In this document: positions 1 to 9,690 of the stretch, piece by piece
How the letters are laid out: each line of letters starts with the position of its first letter
How positions within the stretch are numbered: position 1 is the first letter of the stretch
NCBI GenBank assembly: GCA_009363875.1
Contig: CM018691.1
Coordinates: forward strand, 120,963,404-121,027,403
Source: Mikania micrantha
Lineage: Eukaryota; Streptophyta; Magnoliopsida; Asterales; Asteraceae
Direction of reading: 5' to 3'
DNA: 64,000 bases
Program-made: the position numbers and the translations under genes
The notes under the pieces: model-generated
Databases searched by the model: none
What the model was told of the DNA's origin: nothing
The model's input: only the letters and a program-made list of their open reading frames with translations

Positions 1-947
1 GAAACCCTAAAACCGAGATACACAACTCATTTTTACCTCGATTTGGTTGGTTCAAAGCCCAGATCGTTTGTACATTCGAGATCTACAGGTTGTTGTGGTC
101 GTTTTGACACCAAGAGGGCTCGATTTGGTGAAGAAACGAGAGATCTAGGGCTTGGAAATCTAGAGAGAGAAAGTAGAGAGAGAAAGAGTGAATGAAAATG
201 GTGGTGTTGGAGCTGGTAGGTGAGGGAATAATGGGCATTTAATGCCTCGTTAAAGTCTTTCGAACACCCAGTGTGTTCGGTCTTGTTTGGTTTCGCTCGG
301 TTTCGCGTAGAGGCGTCGGTTTCCTTTCGTTTTCGTGACGATTCGTTACGGTTTTAAAAGTGGAATTTGAAAATTTAATTTAGGTGATAATTCCTAGTAA
401 ATTAACTAGATATCTTCCATTTATTTTAAATTTATGAAAATATTACATTTACCTGTTTAAATCGAATCGTACCGTCGTCGCGCGTATTCGTTCGAATCGT
501 CACCCGTACGAATACGACGATAACTACACTTTTCAATATGGTTTTCTAATTATTAGACATCATTCAGAACGTTAAACTTTCAGATAGATTCGTACAGATT
601 GTCACCTATGCGAATAATCCGTCGCTTTAGCATTCACGTAATGACATCCGTTGTTGTTTTGTTTTGTACAATCTCACATATGTTTATACATAATAAAATC
701 CTAACTAACAATCACGTGATGGTTCTGTGTCGTCAGATAAATGTCTGGCTGTTGAACCATAATTCTGAGTTATGTTTCTGCAATGACTGTGAAATTGTTC
801 TATGATAAACATGAGATGATAATGATATACATGAAATAAACATAGTTTGTACCTGAGTTACTGTGCAAGTTACTGTGTAGATCACTGTTTTGGTTATGTT
901 TCCGGCACTGATGTTATAAGTTTTGGGCAAACTCCTCCTTGGTGACA
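1..947 (-). mobile_element. Gypsy-type LTR fragment (minus orientation)
   Basis: Non-coding. Read on the minus strand it begins TGTCACC at 947 and resembles in layout the first part of the element C LTR at 26571: a 'CCTAGTAA' stretch, a GA-rich tract (about 160-190) and a 'TACCTCGATTT' block near an 'AAACCCTAA' stretch. The resemblance is patchy, so it is a related but different LTR family. It abuts the truncated Copia sequence at 948, so it was probably inserted in or deleted into that element. The other LTR end lies outside the window, so no target duplication can be checked. Short ORFs at 599-805 and 733-948 have no recognisable product. Confidence 0.5.
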
Positions 948-950
948 AAG

Positions 951-3900
951 GATGACTCTGTTGAAAGCATCACTTCGGTGGTCGCTGGTCAACAAGTCAC
1001 CCTCACCCCTCCAAAATAAGTGTTGCCCTAAACCTGATCGACACCGAAGCTCCCACAACTGTTTCTCTAAAACTTCTCCATATTGCTTTTGGTCAATGTG
1101 ATTATCAGGGTGACCTGAAAAACAAGACCTTGTACAAAGCCTTCTTCTACCCTAAGTACAAGTTCCTGTATCATACCATTTTACAGTGTCTGTCTCAAAA
1201 GTCGACGAGTTGGGGAGAAATGCCATTTGACATGAAATATGTCATGTATGTTGTTCTGTCCAACGAAAAGGTCAACTTGTCTCAAATAATTTTTGACAAT
1301 ATGGTACATCATCAGAAAAAATCCCAAGTTTCTATTGTATCCTCGGTTTGTGATGGCTTGTCTCTTTGCCGATCTTAATAACGTTTGTCATATTGCTCCT
1401 CTCACTACTATCAAGAGCATTGACAAACAAGTGTTCACCAGATTGAACAGTGATGCAAGACAAATGGATGACGCTGAGGAAACACCCATCCTCGGTGAAC
1501 CCACATCCACCTCTTCTTCCACACCTGTACAGGTACCGACCAAAAGAAAAGCCTCTACCAATGCCTCTAAATCTAAAAAGCGCAAAAAGACTGTTTAGGA
1601 AGATGAGATCCCTGAACATGTCTCTGCCCCACTGGACAATTGGATACATCTGTTCTATCCTCACAGGTGAATCAAGCATCGCCACCCCAGCTAGCTCCTC
1701 ATCAATCCTCTCAACAGGATGATGTTGTATTCCAAAGGGAACCCTCTCTAACCACTGAAATGTCACTTGACACTCAGATGGAAGTCCACTCTCCTAAGGA
1801 CATCTCTGTTTCTTCTCCACAAATGGCCCCTCACTCTCCTACCCATGTTCTCCATGAGATTGACTCTGTGTTTGAGCAACTTGGTTCTTCTCCACCCTCA
1901 CCAATAGAGGAACTGCGCCATCAAACCTTTGCTCAAACTCATTAATCTCCTACCCATGGAGAAGAGGATGAGATCAGGATGTCCAGTCCATCTAGACATC
2001 TTGATCATATATCTGGAGCATCCATCTCACATGAGATTCCAATGGGCTCTCATTTGAATGGATTAGGCAATAAGACTCCTGATATGGAAACAACCCATGA
2101 AGTTCTTGCAACTAAGGCTGGAAATTCCCGGAACCAAGAAAAAGGGGTCCATGACATTCCTGAGATGGACTCAGGTCATGATAAAACTGACTCATTAATC
2201 AGGGATTCGGATGACATCCGTAAATGGATAGACGAATCAGATCTTAAAATAAAGGAATTGACGGATTCTGCTACTCATATTTAGAATGATGTGACCAAGC
2301 TCACTGAGCTATTCACAACAGTCCTGCATAACCAAGACCTGCAGCCCAAATCCATCCCCATGCAGGCACCTTCACTTGAAGGGTACTCAACCCACTTCAC
2401 CTACTTCCACTGCCCCACCTTCTCAAATCATGCTTTTCAAGAAGTGTTAAACCCACTTCTTACTGCCCATCTTACCACCCTACTTCAAACTTTTACCCAA
2501 CAATTCTTCACCACTCAAAAGATCCAACTGGATCTACTGAAAATTTCAGTCGATACCAAAGTCTCCTCCTTACAGCATGAAGTTTCTAACCATACCCGAT
2601 TTCTTGAGTCCCTTACTAGGATTGCTCCTCCTTCTCCCTGGTTCAAGGAACAGGTTGATGAAGCCAAAAAGAGGGAGAATGAAAGGCTCTTGTCTGCTGC
2701 CCAAGATGTCAATAAGGGCAGAAGACAAGACTGAGCAAAGGAGGATGAAGCAAATAAGATTGAAAAATCAAGAGGTACTCCTCAAAGCAGCACTAGATCA
2801 ACAGTTCCAAACTGAAGCTGCTAAGGCTAGCTCAGAGCAGAAGCAAAGGGAAGCTGAAGCTCAAATAAGCACTGGAACATCTGGAGTTTCCAGAAAACCC
2901 AAACCTTCTAAATCAGCTCCCACTGAGCAAATAAAGCCCATAACCACTGCCCCATCTTCTCTTGCCTCAACCACTCAGGACATACCAATTCCAACTGGTT
3001 CTGTCCAATCTGAGCACAACCCCATCCTTCCTAAACATGTTTCTCCCACCATATCTATCCCTTTTTCACCCATACACACAAATAAAGAAAGCTCACCTAC
3101 TCTTTCTCCAAATTCTGCCTCTCAAACCCTCCTAGATCACAAACCTCCCTTCCTACCATTCTCAATGCCTTCAAAATTGGCCAAAAACCAGCACCAATAA
3201 TCACTCAGTCTTTCTCAAGAAGACAAAAAAGTGTGGTCAGAAAAACCAAAACTCCCAATAACATACCTCTGAAACCCCTAACCCCTGCTCAAGACCCCAA
3301 CTCAGACTTAATGATGATCAGCCCATTGCCTCTCTTAGTTGAAGAAATAGAAAGCTCATATTGGCTGATGATGATGAGTCTGATCTTCCAAAAACCACCA
3401 CAGCTCCCTCACCAATAAGATCAGCAGATGCTGAGAAACCACAAACCTCTCTAATAAAGGAATCCTACTCACCTGTTAGGACTTTCCCTTTCGATGAAGA
3501 CCTTCAAAAGATAAAGAATAAAGAAACGGAGAAGGAAACAATGATCCTAGCTGTTCTAGAAGCCACTGGTCTCTCAGGAGAAGAACTGGTAAAGACCTAT
3601 CAGGAACAAATTGCCAGATAGGATCAGCAGCAAGATAAAGCCTATCAGGCTGAGAGGGAGCGGCTGATCAAGTTTCTGCTGGATGAAGGGAAGTACAAGG
3701 TTGAAAACTTTAGCAACTGGGATATTACTAGCCTCATAAATGAAGCGGAAGTCTTATCCAAAAGAATAAAGGCTAAAGTTAAGAAGAAAAAGACCATTGA
3801 GTAGGGGAAAAGAATAAAGCACATCCTCATCCAAAATCAGTGGGGACCAAAGAACACAATAACAAGATGGAGAGATGATGTTTTGTTTTGATGAATGGTC

Positions 3901-4512
3901 AAAGTTCAAAAGAGAAAACAGTGATCACCCTGAGCTTTGGAAAGAAGTCACTTCTTCTTCTCCCTCTATAGTGACTCAGCTCAAGGATGCCAACCCAAGC
4001 ACAATGCTTGATCATTTGCTAAATGCACCTATGGGAAGCCTAGGTGTTGGGTCTGCAGAATTTCCATCTGCTGTCATATTCAGACCCTGGGTTGATGTTA
4101 ATAAGGAAATCCTTCCTGATCTTCTGATGAATATGAGCCTCACCAGCATGCTGTAGTAAAGAAGGTACTTCATTCAAATGATCAAATGATAAGGAGAGAA
4201 ATAATACATTGGCCAGCTGGAGCTCCTCTTCCTATGGGTCTACCTTCTAAATCCCAGCCTCCTCAGATCAAAAACTCCAGAATAAGAATAAAAAGATGGT
4301 TCTACGACTCTGTCTCCAAGAGCATGGCCATTGAAAGATACAAATGTTCAAGAAATCTCTTCTCAAATTGGGATGAAAATCTCACCCTACCAATTGATAA
4401 TCTGAAGGAACTGCAGCACAAGACTCTGGATAATGCTGATACAGAGTATGATGTTCTGAACTATGTTCGAACTCTTAGAAATAAAATTTTTCTGGCTTTA
4501 AAACAAAAATAA
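951..4512 (+). pseudogene. Degenerate Copia accessory ORF located 3' of pol
   Basis: A once-continuous reading frame of over 1,100 codons, now broken by many frameshifts and stops (open pieces at 1130-1378, 1293-1598, 1640-1945, 1979-2284, 2291-2734, 2577-3200, 3233-3418, 3361-3621, 3875-4156 and 4186-4512). The N-terminal part has a conserved block with the signature HTILQCLSQKSTSW near 1174-1215 and LLYPRF after a frameshift near 1320. From memory this matches extra ORFs found downstream of pol in Asteraceae Copia elements, sometimes annotated synaptobrevin/longin-like. The middle is Pro/Ser/Thr-rich. Around 2640-2860 there is a charged, probably coiled-coil segment (EAKKRENERL). The C-terminal piece is Lys/Arg-rich and ends just before the polypurine tract. 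Function unknown; it sits where Sireviruses carry an env-like ORF. The family match is moderately sure, the role is not known. Confidence 0.6.
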
Positions 4513-4534
4513 GTGGTTTTGGCTTCATCAGTCT

Positions 4535-4544
4535 AGAGGGAGAT
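4535..4544 (+). other. Polypurine tract of the Copia element
   Basis: AGAGGGAGAT lies immediately upstream of the TGTTG start of the 3' LTR. This is the expected plus-strand primer position and typical Copia wording. Confidence 0.75.
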
Positions 4545-5213
4545 TGTTGGAAAATAAGGACTGATGAGCAAAACCACGAAAGCCAGACAATTGAATAAAC
4601 CGCAGAATGTCAAGCCACTGATGCTTCTCTTCCGATTGAAGAATTGCTTCAGTATCTGAAGATCAACAGTGGAAGTTCCACCAAAAAGAGCTACCGCTAA
4701 ACTTATCTACCTGAGAAGACACTAGCTGATCATGACATCTTATGAAGACATGAAATGATTCAGAAGACATTATTCTATTCCGAAATAACTGATTATTTAA
4801 TCAGCTTCCGATGATCATCTTCCGAAATAATAACCACTGAACCTCAGTACAACTACTTCAACCTCGGAAGACCTGAAGACTCTTGTTTTCGTTGTCGTTG
4901 ACTTTGTATTTGTACTAGTCTGTTGTTTCAGTGTCTGTTATAGTGTCATCTATTTGTTTTATTATTTCTTGTCTTGTATCTCAAAATGTTGGGTATTTAA
5001 GTCCCAACATTCTCTGAGTAAATAAGGATTAATTCCCCAAAAATTCCTTGTGCTTTCTATCTGTTCTCTTCTCTCTTTCTAAACAAGAAAACTAAACAAC
5101 GAAAATAACATTGTGCAAAACTCAAGAGGGAACTAAAACCAAAGCTTTGACTAAGTGTCTAAAGCTTTGTTCCTGGTGAAACAGCTACTCCTCGAGGTCT
5201 TTGTGATTCAACA
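4545..5213 (+). repeat. 3' LTR of the Copia element (669 bp)
   Basis: Begins TGTTGGAAAA and ends ATTCAACA, so the ends form the inverted repeat TGTTG/CAACA. It is preceded by a polypurine tract and followed by unrelated sequence. A TATTTAA at 4994-5000 followed by CT-rich sequence (5050-5080) is a plausible core promoter. The 5' partner LTR is not in the window. GGAAT (5214-5218) after the LTR would be the target duplication, but the left copy is missing. Confidence 0.8.
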
Positions 5214-5766
5214 GGAATGCATTTGGAGTAACAGAATGGTTGGAAACGATCTGGGGAGGTTTCCGGTGTTAAAAGGTGCAAAAAATGGATTTAACCTGCA
5301 GCTGGGCGCCTAGTGCTCCTGGCAGGCGCCTGGCGCCAAAAATGTTCTGTAGTACGCCTACCAGTGCGCCCAATATGCTGAAAAATGGCTTTTTGACCCC
5401 GGTTTGTTGTTATACTTCACCACAAGGGTGGTTTGAGCTTGGGGAAGATATGGGGTTGTTTACTTAGTTCTAACGAACTAACGGTGACTTAAAAATATGG
5501 TGTTTTGTAGGTGAAAATAAAGGATGAAAGCAGACGTGATCGGATATCTTTATGGACTCGTGATCGAACACACTTGATGAACTAAAACCTTTATTTTGTG
5601 TAGGTGTTGATGTAGTAATGGAGTCTTTTGAAAGTAACATACTTAAATTTTTACTTGGTTTAATGTTGGTGTTTGGAGATAAACTAGTTAGTATGTGGTT
5701 TTAAAGTTGAAAAATCCGGGACCTAAACTTTGATGTTGTCTTAAAACACGTGTCATGCATGTGTGG
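5214..5766 (+). repeat. 5' LTR of element B, first surviving segment
   Basis: Aligns collinearly with 57827-58380 in B's 3' LTR, including the repeated GCGCCT words near 5310-5375 and the 'GTGTAGGTG' block near 5600. It is cut on the left by the Copia 3' LTR and on the right by insertion of element A. The remaining end of this LTR is at 17622-17636. The short ORF 5276-5467 inside it has no support as a gene. Confidence 0.85.
5762..5766. repeat. Target-site duplication TGTGG, left copy (element A)
   Basis: TGTGG precedes the 5' LTR and recurs at 17617-17621 after the 3' LTR. The undisturbed target is visible in B's other LTR near 58376-58390 (a single TGTGGGTTTTGGGG), which confirms the insertion. 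Confidence 0.93.
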
Positions 5767-5821
5767 TGTGACAATCCGACTTTTCGGATTAACCTTGTTA
5801 ACTGAAGATGGTGATATCACA

Positions 5822-6025
5822 GGCCCAACAGAGACAATGTAGGCCCAATAAGGCCAGTGTAGGCCCAATGAGATTTAGGAAGGCCCAATAAGGCTAGAGT
5901 AGGCCCAATGAGGCTTAGATAGTCCAATAAGTCCAAGGGTGGCCCAGTAAGCTCAAGATAGGCCCAGTGAACTTGATGGAGGCCCAATTGGATTAACCTA
6001 GCTCAATAATGTCACAATTGGCCCA
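5822..6025 (+). promoter_or_regulatory. Cluster of nine GGCCCA (site II/TCP-type) motifs
   Basis: GGCCCA occurs at 5822, 5842, 5862, 5882, 5902, 5941, 5961, 5981 and 6020, the first five at exact 20-bp spacing. GGCCCA/TGGGCC is the plant site II element bound by TCP factors in promoters of growth-related genes. The cluster is in the U3 part of the LTR, recurs in the 3' LTR (from 14829) and is present inverted in D (33788-33942). An enhancer role is inference. Confidence 0.55.
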
Positions 6026-6589
6026 AATTGTATCAAATTGGAAATTTAGTTTAGTCTTATTAGCCGAAAATAAAGGGAATCATAAGAGATCAAGCTATCA
6101 AAGATTAGGATTAAGCAAAAACAAATCTAGAACAATTTGAATTGGAAGAATTAACTAGTGATTAGTCAAAATACACAATTTTGACTTACATAGTCAAAAT
6201 TCGTCCATGTACACAAGAGGGAGTTATGAATTTCAATAGAATATGAAGTAATGGATCGAATTAATGGTACTTAAAACAACTAATGATGATAATAAGCGGT
6301 TATCATCAGTTATTACAATCATAATGGTCGGATTAAACCCAAATGACGATCTAGTTTATTAGAACCGTTACTAACCTATGCAATTCATATAATCCGACAG
6401 AAACCCAAGCAATTGAGTTTTCAGACACATTAGTCGGTACCTTTAGGCTCTCTAGCATCCAACAATTTGATCTCAGAAGCTCGGGTGTGTGAAGTGGATT
6501 GAAGGTCGACCGAAAGTCAACCTAGAAATGGGGATACTTCAATCGGGCATCAAAACAGGTAATTGTCTATTCCTACACACACTAAACAT

Positions 6590-7150
6590 ACCGACTAAGC
6601 ATACACATAACACAATTTCATTCAAAGATCTCGAATTGTATAAATTCGATTACTAGGATTCTTAGACAAAACGGTTTTGGGGGTTCCTTGTTTAATCAGT
6701 GTAATAATCGAAATAGATTACATGGGTAACTTCATAAATAGCCGACTAAGGTAAATCCCAAATCAATTTAGGCTAACAACATCGAATTATAGCATTTCGA
6801 TTTCCAAAGTTCTGAGTATAATCGGTTTTGAGGGATTCGATCGTGATGGACTTAAAAGTTAAATCAAATGGTGCTATTAGACTCAGAACCCACCGATTAA
6901 CAATAAGCACATCTCAATTTCATAATATTATAACAAATCATATAAGATCAAGTTCTAGGGTTTGTTTTAAGAACAGTTTTGGGGGTTTTAATGGAGATGA
7001 GTGTTAAGATCAAATTAATTGATATGAATGGGTTCTTAGAACTATGTTGAAGAAAACCTGTTGATGTTATGACTTGAGGTAAACGAATTCGATGAAATCA
7101 AATAATGGGTTTTAGAAATTGAGTTGAATCGGTATAATTCCAATTAGATG
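6590..7150 (+). repeat. Degenerate ~130-170-bp tandem repeats inside the LTR
   Basis: Successive paragraphs share the order 'TCGAATT..., ...AAACGGTTTTGGGGGTT, ...AATCAGTG/ACTTAAAAG'. The GGTTTTGGGGGTT or GGTTTTGAGGG core recurs near 6670, 6825 and 6975. The same region of D (32500-33180 and 41614-42294) shows four to five clearer units with CCCCCAAAACCG and AACCCTAGAATC cores. Exact period and copy number need a self-alignment. Confidence 0.55.
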
Positions 7151-7340
7151 GGTTATACTGTTTTGTTTTCGAATTAAAATCGTATATAGACTGGGTTGGA
7201 TACCCAGAAGTGAAGCCCTATGGTTTTAAGGGTTAATAAGTTCGAATTCGTGGTCAATTGGGTAGAGGTTGCTTCGGCTATAATATCAAATGGGATTTGG
7301 GTTGAGGTAGTGTTTAAAACAATTTAATTGGGTTATCCGT

Positions 7341-7418
7341 TGCGATACCCTAGCGGGCGAGATGGTAGTGTGTGTGTGTTGCGTGTGAAGGGTCGCGGGT
7401 TCGAGCCAGGGGATGGCC
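7341..7418 (+). promoter_or_regulatory. tRNA-like segment with pol III A/B boxes in the LTR
   Basis: Contains an A-box-like stretch (GGGCGAGATGGTAG, 7353-7366), a GT-rich central part, then GGTCGCGGGTTCGAGCC with a box B GGTTCGAGCC at 7398-7407. Order and spacing are those of a tRNA gene or tRNA-derived SINE head. Stems are degraded, so a functional tRNA is unlikely. The homologous place in D's LTR has a better box B (GGTTCGATTCC). Confidence 0.6.
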
Positions 7419-7585
7419 GGGTTTTTGGAAAAAATACCATTTTTGATATTTTTACAATAACTTTCACATGCGAACTCCGTTTTAACCCGTTCGAGTTGCG
7501 TTGTAACCGTAACGAGGATACGAACGTATTATGATAATAAAATTCATATTTTAATCCGAAAACGAAATCGCGTAAAATTACGATT

Positions 7586-7689
7586 ATTTAAATAAAATCA
7601 AATATGATTTTATTTAAATGATTCCAAAGGCACGCGTACTTTCGTATGTATATTTCTCACACTCTAGCATACGTGTGTTGACACGTATG
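7586..7689 (+). other. Two perfect inverted repeats (hairpins) in the LTR
   Basis: The first has 15-bp arms ATTTAAATAAAATCA / TGATTTTATTTAAAT with a 4-nt loop (7586-7619). The second has 9-bp arms CATACGTGT / ACACGTATG with loop GTTG (7668-7689). They lie between the tRNA-like segment and the donor-like site. The first is kept as 14 bp in the 3' LTR and in D's LTRs. Possible RNA structure in the leader; role unknown. Confidence 0.7.
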
Positions 7690-7803
7690 TGATTCCAAAC
7701 ACAAAACAACATTCCGAATAACTTTAGGTTATTGTTTAATCACAGATTCTTCGTAGAGGATTTTCTACGCGAGATTTAAGTACGTTTGATCATTCTGCAA
7801 CTA

Positions 7804-7815
7804 TCAAAGGTGCGT
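7804..7815 (+). promoter_or_regulatory. Candidate 5' splice site in leader, AAAG|GTGCGT
   Basis: CAAAG|GTGCGT with the junction at 7809/7810, followed by a CCCCTTTCTTA block. C and E have better donors (AAG|GTGAGT and CAG|GTGAGT) at the matching place before a CCCCTTTTC block. It could pair with acceptors at 8790 (ORF0) and 9683 (gag). No RNA evidence. Confidence 0.3.
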
Positions 7816-8612
7816 ACACGGCCCCTTTCTTATTTTAAACTGTTTTGGGAGAGAAAACATGTGCAACAAACTCTTTTTAGATACATATCACTTGCATGAG
7901 TTAGCTGTTTACATTATGTGACAACATAGCAATTTGAAAGTCCTTACACACCTCGAACCGTTTAGTTTGCCGTAGCGCAAAGCGTGGTAGTTGGAAATAG
8001 ATCTATTAGGTTTGACAAACCTCACCTGGTAGATGGGATCTACGCAGGTGTTTGACTGACCAAACACATCTTACTATTGTTGTGCGAGACAATAGTGGCA
8101 AGGCAAAAACATGCTATAGCATGGCAATTCGTCAGCTTCGGTGTTTTCCACTTATGTAAATAGTTTATATGACTAGCTATCATGACTGTGCATGTGTGAT
8201 TATGTTATCTACAAACTTGATATTCAAACTGTTGTTTTGAACATTGTGAATGATTAAAACCTGTGTTATGCACCAACCTTTGTGTTGACTTGATTTACAT
8301 GTTTTCTCAGGACGCTAAGGCGCGCATTAAAGCTGGCATGGACTAGGAGATAGAGTCGCATGCATTTTAAACATTTTGGATATTTGAATTTGAACATTTG
8401 AGTATTTTGTTTTGTAATTTTCATATTACAACTGTTACTGGTTTTTAAACGCTTCCGCAACTTTTGAAAACTCTGATGTTATGTTTTAAAGACCAAAGTA
8501 TGTTTTGAAATTCATATAGAGGTCTTCGCTATGTCTAATGATCTGAGATCCTGGTTTGTCACGTTCCCAAACGGTATGATTCCGTTAGTTGGAAATTGGG
8601 GGTGTGACAGAT

Positions 8613-8624
8613 TGGTATCAGAGA
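8613..8624 (+). other. Primer-binding site of element A (tRNA-Met initiator)
   Basis: TGGTATCAGAGA begins 4 nt after the LTR end. It matches the 3' end of plant initiator tRNA-Met (TGGTATCAGAGC) for 11 of 12 bases. Confidence 0.9.
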
Positions 8625-8792
8625 CATTGGTTATAGCGAACTAGGTTTGCATTTGTAGACTTAGACTATGACTGTTAGACATTAGACACATATGTTTACA
8701 CATATTACTTGGAAATTACATATGACATTATGTAATTGACTTGTTTACACATTCCATGGCACTGCACTTACATATGGTATTATGTAACAGGC

Positions 8793-9443
8793 ATGGCATC
8801 ATCATCAGTACCTTACATCTACATTGATGATTCTGAGGACGAGGCACCGATAGTTCCAGCACCACCGTCATCACCACCACCACCTATTCCATCTCCTCCA
8901 CCATATGAGAGGGATGACTCAGATCCGGAGGAAGATCCGGAGGAGGATCCGGAGGAGGACCCAGACGAGGATCCAGAGGAGGATCCAGATGAGGACCCGG
9001 ATGAGGATCCGGAGGAGGAGCCAGTGGAGGGCACTCAGCAGATCCCTGCTGAGGGACCTTCTACACATCCACCACCAGTATTGGATGCTCCTGAGCCTAA
9101 GAGGCAAAGGACGGACGCTGAGGAGATCGCCAAACTGCGTGAGGATTTGTACGAGGCAGAAGATGGGATCGCACAAAACTCTCAGGAACAATGGGATGCT
9201 AATGAGAGGCAAGAGGAACTTGCCCATCTGGTTCATGATATGCGGAATGAGATGATTAACTTGATTGATCGTCTTGAAGCTTCAGAGAACCGAGCTGAGA
9301 TCTTGGAGGGCAGAATAGAAGCCTTGGAGGATTTAGTAGCATCAGACAATGATGAGGAGGATGAGGAGAATGGAGAGGAAGAAGGGGAGGAACCAGCACC
9401 AGTTGTTGATTCCGATCCTGAATCCACGGTTGAGGATGATTGA
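8793..9443 (+). CDS. ORF0: small acidic coiled-coil protein upstream of gag
   Basis: 216 aa from ATG 8793. This start is chosen because it follows an acceptor-like TAACAG and the same Met is conserved in D; an in-frame upstream ATG at 8736 would add 19 residues. Layout: residues 1-20 hold PYIYIDDSEDE, a hydrophobic-acidic stretch resembling a SUMO-interacting motif; about 21-42 are Pro/Ser-rich; about 44-75 are DPEE/DPDE repeats encoded by 12-bp units; about 100-185 are a predicted coiled coil (LREDLYEAED, MRNEMINLIDRLEASENRAE); the C-terminus is very acidic (DEEDEENGEEEGEE). No Gag, Cys-knuckle or enzyme motif is present. It lies between PBS and gag, 217 bp before gag. D has an intact 205-aa homologue and E a broken one of similar length. 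Function unknown; the SUMO idea is inference. Confidence 0.75.
   Translation: MASSSVPYIYIDDSEDEAPIVPAPPSSPPPPIPSPPPYERDDSDPEEDPEEDPEEDPDEDPEEDPDEDPDEDPEEEPVEGTQQIPAEGPSTHPPPVLDAPEPKRQRTDAEEIAKLREDLYEAEDGIAQNSQEQWDANERQEELAHLVHDMRNEMINLIDRLEASENRAEILEGRIEALEDLVASDNDEEDEENGEEEGEEPAPVVDSDPESTVEDD
8922..9017 (+). repeat. 12-bp coding minisatellite in ORF0 (8 units)
   Basis: Eight tandem units of the type GATCCGGAGGAG, each coding D-P-[ED]-[ED]. The homologous tract in D (about 39741-39812) is shorter by two to three units, so unit number varies without changing frame. Confidence 0.9.
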
Positions 9444-9690
9444 TTTTTTTTCCTTTATTTGTTTTGTTTAAACTTATTAGGAACGGGTTGTGTTCCTACA
9501 TTAGTAGTTTGAAAACTTATGTTTTATTTCAAAAGTATTGTATTCAAATCAAATCTTTATCTATTGAAGAACTATTATTTAATCCCAACAGTTGTGTTGA
9601 TTTATATTATATGTTGTGTTTGTTGTTTTAATTACACATGTTACATTAGACTTTGCAAGCATGCTAACACTTCTTGTAAATAGGAAACTA

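Larger units (their letters stand above)
948..5213 (+). mobile_element. Ty1/Copia element, 3' part only
   Basis: Holds a decayed accessory ORF, a polypurine tract and one complete 3' LTR. Gag, protease, integrase and reverse transcriptase are absent: the left side is cut off at 947 by another LTR fragment. The right LTR ends CAACA at 5213 and is followed directly by the LTR of element B. The first ~428 bp of B's LTR (equivalent of 57399-57826) are missing on this side, so the Copia element inserted into B's 5' LTR and the left half of the structure was later lost or lies outside the window. Confidence 0.7.
5767..8609 (+). repeat. 5' LTR of element A
   Basis: TGTGACAATCC...GGGGGTGTGACA, 2,843 bp, the same length as the 3' copy. 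Internal layout: a GGCCCA cluster (5822-6025), degenerate tandem repeats (about 6590-7150), a tRNA-like segment (7341-7418), two strong hairpins (7586-7689), a donor-like site (7809/7810) and a CCCCTTTCTTA block. The tail before the PBS is GTTAGTTGGAAATTGGGGGTGTGACA-like. Confidence 0.95.

Noticed and set aside
5214..5218. GGAAT as proven target duplication of the Copia element
   Set aside because: The left copy is missing, so it remains only a candidate.
6639..6645. TATAAAT in element A LTR as the TATA box
   Set aside because: Part of a repeated unit, AT-rich background and no matching site in D, so it was not annotated as a promoter.
7328..7534. ORF repeated in both A LTRs (also 16335)
   Set aside because: It reads through the tRNA-like segment and is duplicated only because the LTR is; no protein family.
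8819..9034. Minus-strand ORF of Ser-Gly repeats opposite ORF0
   Set aside because: Mirror image of the 12-bp coding repeats; no start context, and the plus-strand frame is the one conserved in D.
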